From NCBI GenBank assembly GCA_008828725.1, contig MEHQ01003247.1, forward strand, positions 320,168 to 384,167: 64,000 nucleotides of DNA, given 5' to 3'. Within the stretch, counting starts at the first letter, position 1. Every line of letters starts with the position of its first letter. The notes beneath the pieces are model-generated. The model saw only the letters and a list, made by a program, of their open reading frames with translations, was not told where the DNA came from and did no database searches. Source of the stretch: Saccharina japonica. Lineage: Eukaryota > Sar > Phaeophyceae > Laminariales > Laminariaceae. This document shows positions 58,101-64,000 of the stretch, one piece after another. Position numbers and translations under genes: made by a program.

Positions 58101-59833
58101 GGTTATCAACCCCGCACAAATGATCTAACATGACCGCCAGCATGGGTGACCGCCAAACGAAAAAAAAACGGTACCCTGGTTGTCGAGCTCACGCAGTGAG
58201 AGGCGTGTTTTACAGCGTCGTTGCCAACCGACGCCAACCCAACCTATAAATATATAAAATATTTATTGGGGACCATGTGGTGCCACAAAAACCGAGAGAA
58301 AGGTCAGGATATTATCGGGGAGGGGCAAACACCAACACCGTCAACAAAAACAACCACGAAACCTATACATACGATCAACGGAAAATAGTCCCGAGACCCG
58401 GGGAAAAAAGCACTCTATAAATATTCTACGTGATGGACTATACGGGAAACAGAAAACAGGCTGAGATCCCCGAAAAAAGAAAACGAGCCGTATTACGTAC
58501 ATATACGTACGGAAAATCTAGGATGTGTACGACACGCCCAACAACAGCCGACGCCGACATTCTTAAATTGAAAACAAACACACGCTTGGGACCGCAGGCC
58601 AAGACCAAAAAAAGAAAAGAGTAAAACATGCGTATATCGACATTTCTTAGATTTACAGGTTTACCAGAGGAACCCGACAAAAACAAATCCTTAGACCACA
58701 CGCCTAATTCAATAATATCTAGACAGGGAAGTTAACTAACAACAAGTAAAACACAAAACAAAACAAAACAAAACCAAAAGATGGTATCTAAATCCGTACA
58801 GAAATCCCATGTACGTATGCCACTTACTGCTGTTTTGCCATTGGTACATACAGGGGGGGGAGAGTGGTGTCGATTTATTTCCTTCGATCGTGTCCCCCTG
58901 GGCGAATTAACCACTTTGGGATCCCTTATATGGGATATCAGGGATATAAGGGACATACGGGATATTTACAAAACTAAAAAACAACAGCCGTGACATCGAG
59001 GATTTCGTCGAAACTCATCTCAAGCTGAGTGTGATGTAAGAGATGTTAGGGATGTAAGGGATATAAGGGATGTAAGGGATATGAGGGATAGAAGGGATAG
59101 AAAGGATAAAAGGGATATAAGGGCCATGAGGGATATAAGGGATACAAGGGATCGAAGGGATGGAAGGGATAGAAAGGATATAAGGGATAAAAGGGACATG
59201 AGGGATATAAGGGATACAAGGGGTAAAAGGGATATAAGGGATACAAGGGATACAAGGGATACAAGGGATATAAGGGAGAGCGACCAAAACAATGATATTT
59301 TGTTTTGTTTTTATCAACCGCGTACGAGCCGCGTAAGTACCCAGCAGCACGGGTTGGGGTCACGTTGCGCCCGTGCCGCAAAACGCCTCCTTGCATTGCA
59401 ACCATTGTAGCTCGGGACGCTAATCTTGTATCATCCCCCAATGACGCAGTCGTGGTTGCCGTGATTCGTCGCTTGTAATTGTCAACTTTCCCCTCTCTGA
59501 AGTCCCAAGAGGGGTAACAGCAATGTTTTACCTGCCATTGGCGCCCAACGGCGCACGCGTGAACGGCGATGTTGAAGCTCGATACGTCCGGCGTCAACCC
59601 CTCCCTCTTTATCTCCTCTAAGATCTGCGCGCACGAAGTAAGAGCAGAAGCAGCAGCATTGTCAACAGCAGCCGCAGCGGCAGTAACGGCAGCAGCAACA
59701 GCATTGTCAACAGAAGCAGCAGCATGAGTAACAGCAGCAGCAGTAACAGAAACAACAACAACGACAACCGCAGCAGCAACAACAACAGCAGGAGTAACAG
59801 CGGCAGCAGCAGCACCAGAAGTGACCGCCGAAA

Positions 59834-59879
<46 letters not shown>

Positions 59880-62800
59880 GGCAGTGGCAGTGGCACATAC
59901 GAAAACGAAACCGTGAATGACGCTGTCGTGAGGCGTTTGCTCCTCGGCCGGGGGCCACGAGGCAGCTGGGCGAGAGATTGTGGCTGGTTCCTTAAAATCT
60001 GCACCCTTTTGCTGCTGCAAAGCTTTTCCCCACACAAACCCCCACGCAGTAGGACGCACATGGAACAGGTCATCGCTTCTCACTACATTATCTAGATCTT
60101 CAGGGCAGATAGCTCCTTGAGCTGTGTATGAAATACAGTTAGGGGTGCCAATGACGCTTATTCCGCCGCAATAAGAGGTCTCACATTTTCGAAACGACCC
60201 GGGACAAAACAAATAGAAGAAATACTATCCCCGGAAACCACATCAATCAAAATATATTGATACAGCACCACACACGAAACACTTTGTACGACGATTCCTC
60301 GGTCTAGGGGTAGAGCTTGCTCTTGATACGCGATAGCCATGACCGTACAGCTGCCGTGATTGCACCGACAAAACATATTTCAAAGATATTCAAAATTGGT
60401 GGAGAAGTTGCCGAAAACGTGACGTGTTTTTGTACCTTTTCTCACGCAGTCAGTTGTCTTTTTGAGTTTAAGAAAATGAAATACTATTAATAGTGTAATA
60501 CATGCTTCGGGTTGTTGGATACCCGGCACATCAAACGGCATTGGAACTCACATCGTTGCAAGAGTCCGCTACTCCCAAAAAATACAACTTTGGCTGATGT
60601 TTTGCTTCTTTCCTAACAAGAAACACCCCCCCAAAAAAACAATATAACATAAACATAGTTTTGGTCTGCCCAGTGTTTCATTTTTCAACGTACGATTTTT
60701 TTTCGGAATGTGTCGAGAGCTGCAGATAATATATACCCATACCCCAACGTGCGATTGTTATTTTTAGAACGTGTCGAGAGCTGCAGATAATACACTACCC
60801 ATACCGCACATAGAATGCGTCGTTCGCCGCTTGTTGCCTCTCGGCGGACACAAAAGGGTCAACACTTCCAAGAAATCTTGTCATGACTCACAGGTTTTCA
60901 ATTGTATGTCCAAGCTTGTCTACAGTAGAGAAACTCGCGGCTATCACAGATACCGTAAAAAGAGCGTTGAGCTCGCGCATGGGATGCTCGCGATCGTTTT
61001 TTTAACGCTCGTTTTCTCTCAACAGCGGTATGATGGGTGCTAACAAAAAAGTCGAAATCATTATATTTTCGGAAGGTTCTCAGACGCTTTCTACGATAGA
61101 GGTGCACCAATGTTTTTTCTGAGGGTAGTCGCCTGAGGATCTCTATACCTCACTCCCCAAAAACTAATTTAGGAGGAAACTAAAAGTGCTATATACGAGT
61201 ATATACGTACTACGTACCTGTTGAACAAATATCATGGCCTAAGTATGCCATGAAAATTATTGGAACACAAGAATGAAAGGCCGACGATTTTCGGGTTAGG
61301 GCCCATATTAACGAGTATAAAATAAAATAAATTCAATTTGGAAAAATAAAAATAAAAATTCGCTTTTCATTGGTCAACACACGCACCAGCACCAAAGATT
61401 AGGATCTTGGGGGGTGCTGGTGCGTGTGTTAACCAATGAAAAGCGGATTTGATTTTTTGTTTTTTTCCAAATTGAATTTTTTTTTCTTCGTTAAAACGGG
61501 CCCTTAAGGGACCCTCCCGTCATTCAGAAAACGTTTCAGCCCCCAAAAAACGGTACAGCAGTACCTCCATCGTAGCACGCACCTCAACCAGATATTTCCG
61601 AAAACACCTTGTTCCGTTCGTACAGCAGCATCAGTATTGGCAATTTGTACACTGCTGCAATCCAGAATACTGGTGAATTTTGACGATAGTGTGTTCGCTA
61701 CTGACTGACTTGAGTCAGCCAGTGGTCAGCCCCAGTTACAGAGTTTTTGCGGGGAACCATAGTAATCAGGACCCCCATCACATACACAAAAAAAACTATA
61801 CGAGTTCGTACATTCCAATATTTTTAAAGAATATATTCGAGTATTTTTACTGCTGTAAGCATATTTGGTCCTGATTACTATCAATAGTTCCCCCGTAAGA
61901 CTTCAATTCGTCTCGAACACAGGTTTCGTCAACCGTTTTGCCGGCTAAGTGATACCCTACCTACCATCAAAACTACTGTAGACCGCCAACCAACATGAAA
62001 AGTTTGTTGTATATAAAGGCTACCGTAGCGGCTCCACTACCTCAGAGAGTACACCTTTTTTTTTGTTGTTCCTCATACCGCGGACGAAATGAGTCTCTCA
62101 CCTCAAGCGCGGCAGCCCAGCTCCCGTTCCCGACGTTCGCCTGCATCACCCCGTTGAAGCTGAACACGTCCGGGGTAACCCCACGCTGTCGCATCTCCTA
62201 AAAAGGGTGGGGGGAATGAGGGGTCGCGGGGGGGGGGGTGTACTTCATTTTCATGCATGGCCGTAGTCGTATGACCATAGACCCTCGCATCCCTACAATG
62301 CCGGGACGGAGCATGTCGGGTTTTTACCGACCAGGCAGACATTGCTAGCACCAAGCGCGAAGCACCGTGAGGTGTTGGGCGAGTCGCATGAAGGGTGAGC
62401 TGCATCCTACTAAGAACCGCTTGTCAGGCGGACTTGCATATGGATGACAGCTTCAATGAGTAAATTTAATGTCTGGTGTGGCTACTTCCTGAGACAGCAA
62501 TGGGAGCACTATGTATCGGCCTCATGAATGCCTTACCATATCACACTACGTTATACGACCATTCCCCTTGTGCGGAGATGAGGTTATCAACCCCGCATAA
62601 ATGATCTATTAGTAACAAGACCGCCAGCATGGGTGACCGCCAAAAAAAAAAAAAAAAAACGGTACCCTGGTTGTCGAGCTCACGCAGTGAGAGGCGTGTT
62701 TTACAGCGTCGTTGCCAACCGACGCCAACCCAACCTATAAATATATAACATATTTAAAGGGGTCGCGGGGGTGGGGGGTCAGCCGCAAAGACACAGCAAT

Positions 62801-63118
62801 ACCATCAACACCACCAACACCAACAGCAACCAACGCCAGCAATACCAAAAACAGCAACTACAGTACAACAACAACAACAACAACAACGCCAGCAACCTTA
62901 ACACCAGCACCAACAACAACACACCACAACCAACACCACCATCACGACTACCAATCGTGACGCACCGATCAGGACACATCAAGGAGGACGCACTAAAGTA
63001 CCGAAATCATGACGCATTAACGATCAACTACCTCACCTCTAACAGGGACCGAGCATCATCCGCACCCCCTCCGGGTCCACAGGCGGCGATCGCCGAATTG
63101 TAGCTGTAGTTGTCGGGC
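48954..63118 (-). CDS. Pentatricopeptide-repeat (PPR) protein, 3' seven exons, including a duplicated exon pair
   Basis: PPR proteins bind organellar RNA through stacked 35-residue helical hairpins and act in RNA editing, splicing or translation. Exons in order: 63118-63037, 62197-62102, 59624-59532, 57422-57327, 54870-54778, 50431-50330, 49103-48954 (stop TGA). All visible introns are phase 0. Motifs repeat as E(M/I)(K/R)xxG(L/V)xPDVxSFN with a Gly/Trp turn. The first exon reads PDNYSYNSAIAACGPGG and ends ARSLLE. The C-terminus reads ALVTELRDKGLPLRKATY, then a PPPPESFLY tail. Exon joins from the first exon to the EMRQRG exon, to the ILEEIK exon, and from that to the 50.4-kb exon keep exact 35-residue spacing. 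The middle pair (57.4 and 54.9 kb) duplicates the pair at 62.2 and 59.6 kb. The 5' end is beyond the window. Target and organelle cannot be told. Confidence 0.88.
49200..49316. repeat. G-rich tract
   Basis: G/GA-rich sequence ending in long G runs (49290-49312). A remnant of the short element's GTGTACTC 3' end is at 49213-49220. One N is at 49358. Confidence 0.7.
49388..49595. mobile_element. PIF/Harbinger-like fold-back MITE, copy 3
   Basis: 208 bp, termini GGGCCCGTATTAACGA and its complement, direct TTA at 49385-49387 and 49596-49598. Confidence 0.9.
49880..50325. repeat. Degenerate 'GTCAACGGCTA' repeat with nested fold-back element
   Basis: Irregular units of (A)nRCGTCAACGGCTAR in the PPR intron, interrupted at 50022-50094 by the small TATAAGCAC fold-back element. 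Confidence 0.7.
50330..50431 (-). CDS. PPR exon
   Basis: 34 codons between CCACAG and GTGAGT: AAMDVLEEMREAGLAMDAFT and YAHAIEACCTSGNR. The opening AAMDVLE supplies the seven residues that complete the preceding repeat. Confidence 0.87.
50525..50612 (-). mobile_element. C-tailed short element, 3' end
   Basis: G run, GTGTACTCCATATTCATGCA and ACAATGCTGGGACGGAG, truncated 5'. Confidence 0.7.
50886..51040 (-). mobile_element. 51-base G tract and chimeric LINE/short-element 3' end
   Basis: G tract 50886-50936, then GTGTACTCGATATTCATGC (3' end of the short element) fused to CTCATTTGTTGTTCGCG and CCAAGCATCCCTTTCGAGAC (3' end of the LINE). Confidence 0.75.
51041..51697. other. GC-rich gene-free stretch
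   Basis: G runs at 51061-51075, 51187-51220 and 51252-51265. The minus ORFs are Pro/Ala/Arg-rich by composition. No gene seen. Confidence 0.4.
51698..52490 (-). mobile_element. C-tailed short element copies (5' half, then near full-length)
   Basis: A 5' half (51698-51920) is followed by a diverged near full-length copy (51955-52490) bounded by the AT-rich ATATTTATA-type edge. It is the left bracket of the duplicated PPR units. Confidence 0.7.
52906..53925 (-). other. Segment of about 1 kb present only in unit 1, with a gag-like ORF
   Basis: A minus ORF 53573-53343 reads MAQVSSAASGQVEDAAADP, an Ala/Pro spacer, then WTGQVEGEFIGVKETLSAVS and a helical end. It is followed by further broken frames. 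It resembles the first ORF of a retroelement but has no zinc knuckle or enzyme motif. Confidence 0.35.
54310..54535. repeat. AAGGGATAT 9-bp satellite, unit 1
   Basis: AAGGGATA(T/C/G)(A) units. On the minus strand they give the Leu/Tyr/Pro repeats of spurious ORFs. A TATA/ATG-module copy (54268-54322, minus) adjoins. Confidence 0.93.
54778..54870 (-). CDS. PPR exon b, proximal copy
   Basis: 31 codons between GCGCGCAG and GTAAAA: ILEEIKREGLTPDVSSFN and IAVHACAVGRQWQ. Coding sequence identical to the 59.6-kb copy. Confidence 0.88.
54885..55125. repeat. CAG/AAC triplet tract, unit 1
   Basis: Interrupted CAG/CAA/GTAACAG triplets directly upstream of PPR exon b (minus strand). The CAG copy number is higher in unit 2. 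Confidence 0.9.
56535..56728. mobile_element. PIF/Harbinger-like fold-back MITE, copy 4
   Basis: GGGCCCATATTAACGA start, CGGGCCC end, TTA on both sides. Shorter than copy 3 because part of the loop is missing. Confidence 0.9.
57327..57422 (-). CDS. PPR exon a, proximal copy
   Basis: 32 codons between TTTTTAG and GTGAGA: EMRQRGVTPDVFSFNGVMQ and ending GSWAAALE. A C-tailed short element lies about 35 bp upstream of its acceptor. Identical in sequence to the 62.2-kb copy. Confidence 0.87.
57455..58267 (-). mobile_element. C-tailed short element: two truncated 3' ends plus one full copy in tandem
   Basis: Three head-to-tail copies, starting at G runs (57451-57466, 57591-57609, 57737-57753). The first two are identical units of about 146 bp covering only the 3' end. 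The third extends to the TATAAATATATAAAATATTTATT edge. Confidence 0.88.
59532..59624 (-). CDS. PPR exon b, distal copy
   Basis: Same 31 codons as the 54.8-kb exon, acceptor GCGCAG, donor GTAAAA. Confidence 0.87.
61299..61503. mobile_element. PIF/Harbinger-like fold-back MITE, copy 5
   Basis: Same insertion as copy 4, carried by the duplication. TTA at 61296-61298 and 61504-61506. Confidence 0.9.
62102..62197 (-). CDS. PPR exon a, distal copy
   Basis: Same 32 codons as the 57.4-kb exon. Joins perfectly to the upstream exon ending ARSLLE. Confidence 0.87.
62233..62757 (-). mobile_element. C-tailed short element, full-length (right bracket)
   Basis: G run, GTGTACTTCATTTTCATGCA, full body, an A run (62643-62659) and the TATAAATATATAACATATTTA edge. 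Confidence 0.85.
62790..62955. repeat. CAA/ACC triplet-rich tract
   Basis: CAACACCACCAACACC-like triplets between the short element and the first PPR exon of the window. Confidence 0.8.
63037..63118 (-). CDS. PPR exon, most 5' one in the window
   Basis: One base plus 27 codons between TTTTCAG and GTGAGG. Reads PDNYSYNSAIAACGPGGGAD and ends DARSLLE. The split first codon shows that an earlier exon exists outside or in unread sequence. Confidence 0.82.
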
Positions 63119-63219
63119 CTGAAAAAAAACACCAGAAGCGCACCACCCGCCCCCCACGATCGCGAAGTGGGCGAGGTAGAGAGGCACGGCACAGTGACAT
63201 GTCAATGAAGGCTCGGTTT

Positions 63220-63560
63220 GGACAATGTACCGACAGATATAGCGTTAGCGATATCGACATCGATAGAGATAACGATGTTGAAATTATAGCGATATCGATA
63301 GCGGTGCCGATAACGATATTGATATTGCTAACGATAGCGGAAACGATATTAATATTGTTGACGATAGCGAAAACGATAGTGATAGCGAAAGCGATAATGG
63401 TGCCGACAATGGTAGCGATAGCCATAGAGATACCGATAGCGACAGCGATAGCGATAGCAGAAGCGGTATCGATACCGATATCGATATGGACTACGATATC
63501 CAAAAATACACTGACAATGTTATCGATAGCGAAATCGATATCGACAGCAGTAACATTAGG
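63220..63560. repeat. GATAGC/GATATC hexamer satellite
   Basis: Degenerate (CGATAG/CGATAT)n. The Ile/Ala/Ser-rich ORFs on both strands are products of this repeat. Confidence 0.92.
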
Positions 63561-64000
63561 GGGGATGTAGGATTTTTGGGGTTCATCGTGGGTTATGCTT
63601 ACTCTTACTACATATGCACCCGTAAATAGTGTGAACACGCCATCAGTAGTATCATGCTGCACGCGTGTCGTTCGGAAAGTAAACGGACAATTGCACCCCG
63701 CGTTGCGTCGTGATGTCGATGCTGCAGTTGTCGTTAAATTTCGTCGATCCCCCTTTTTTAGTACACAGGTGGCCGGTAACCCCCCCCTCCCTCCTTGCCC
63801 AATGTAAGCGTAAACAAAACCCATTGTGGAGGCTGTGAATAATATACGCAGCAAAACCAAATGGTTGTCGGCAACTTCTCAAAAACCTCAACGTGTCGGC
63901 AACCTCTCAATTCGGTGTATACCCCTTATGGTTCGCTACAGTGTTAAATGCTCCACAAGGGTTGTCTTACGCCTACGTCGTGCAGGGGGGGGGGGGGGGG
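63561..64000. other. Unassigned right end
   Basis: A diverged TACGGGGGACC-family segment (GGGGGATGTAGGATTTTTGG to ACCCGTAAATAG, 63559-63629). No PPR exon could be read. The window ends in a G run. Confidence 0.4.

Larger units (their letters stand above)
58268..62350. repeat. Tandem duplication unit 2 (PPR exons a and b)
   Basis: Copy of 52515-57600 without 52906-53925. Includes the 9-bp satellite (59040-59277), triplet tract (59640-59895), MITE and both PPR exons. Confidence 0.9.

Noticed and set aside
59046-60212. 388-codon minus-strand ORF, the longest in the window
   Set aside because: It reads through PPR exon b, its splice sites, a CAG/AAC triplet tract and the AAGGGATAT satellite. 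Only 59624-59532 is coding; the rest is low complexity in frame.
63039-63860. 273-codon minus ORF and overlapping plus ORF
   Set aside because: Most of it is the GATAGC hexamer satellite, which is open in both directions. Only the PPR exon in another frame is supported.

Overview
The window is a piece of a eukaryotic nuclear genome: exons are small, introns are long and follow GT-AG, and repeats make up most of the sequence. A light-harvesting protein of the stramenopile/red-lineage type, together with the abundance of (GGG)n/(CCC)n tracts and retroelement remnants, points to a photosynthetic stramenopile. A large-genome brown alga is my best guess. That assignment is an inference, not something the sequence proves.

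Recognisable host genes are few and widely spread. From the left: the 3' four exons of a chlorophyll a/c-type light-harvesting (LHC) gene (+, 345-4569); one exon of the ribosome-biogenesis factor NOP14 (-, 7199-7475); a complete nuclear transport factor 2 (NTF2) gene of four exons spread over 8.2 kb (-, 27223-18997); an unrecognised coding segment of two exons (-, 45172 to about 44690); and the 3' part of a pentatricopeptide-repeat (PPR) gene (-, 63118-48954) in which a pair of exons has been duplicated together with its introns. A GC-rich stretch (about 9.4-13.5 kb, - strand) carries a decayed cluster of intron-poor ORFs that I cannot assign.

Everything else is repeats. There is a LINE 3' fragment and a matching family of short elements, both of which end in a run of C on their sense strand. 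There is an A-tailed SINE-like family, a PIF/Harbinger-like fold-back MITE with TTA target duplications, a hAT-type MITE with perfect 8-bp target duplications, and at least three other fold-back families. A dispersed module joins a TATA-like box to a conserved start codon and peptide. Many minisatellites and microsatellites fill introns. Several insertions are nested, so the pre-insertion site can be read from a sister copy.

The most interesting architecture is at 51.9-62.8 kb, where copies of the C-tailed short element bracket two 4.7-kb units. This looks like tandem duplication of two PPR exons by recombination between the elements. The duplicated exons stay in frame but join with exactly seven residues missing from the 35-residue repeat.

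An assembly gap of 418 N lies at 23856-24273, inside NTF2 intron 1.
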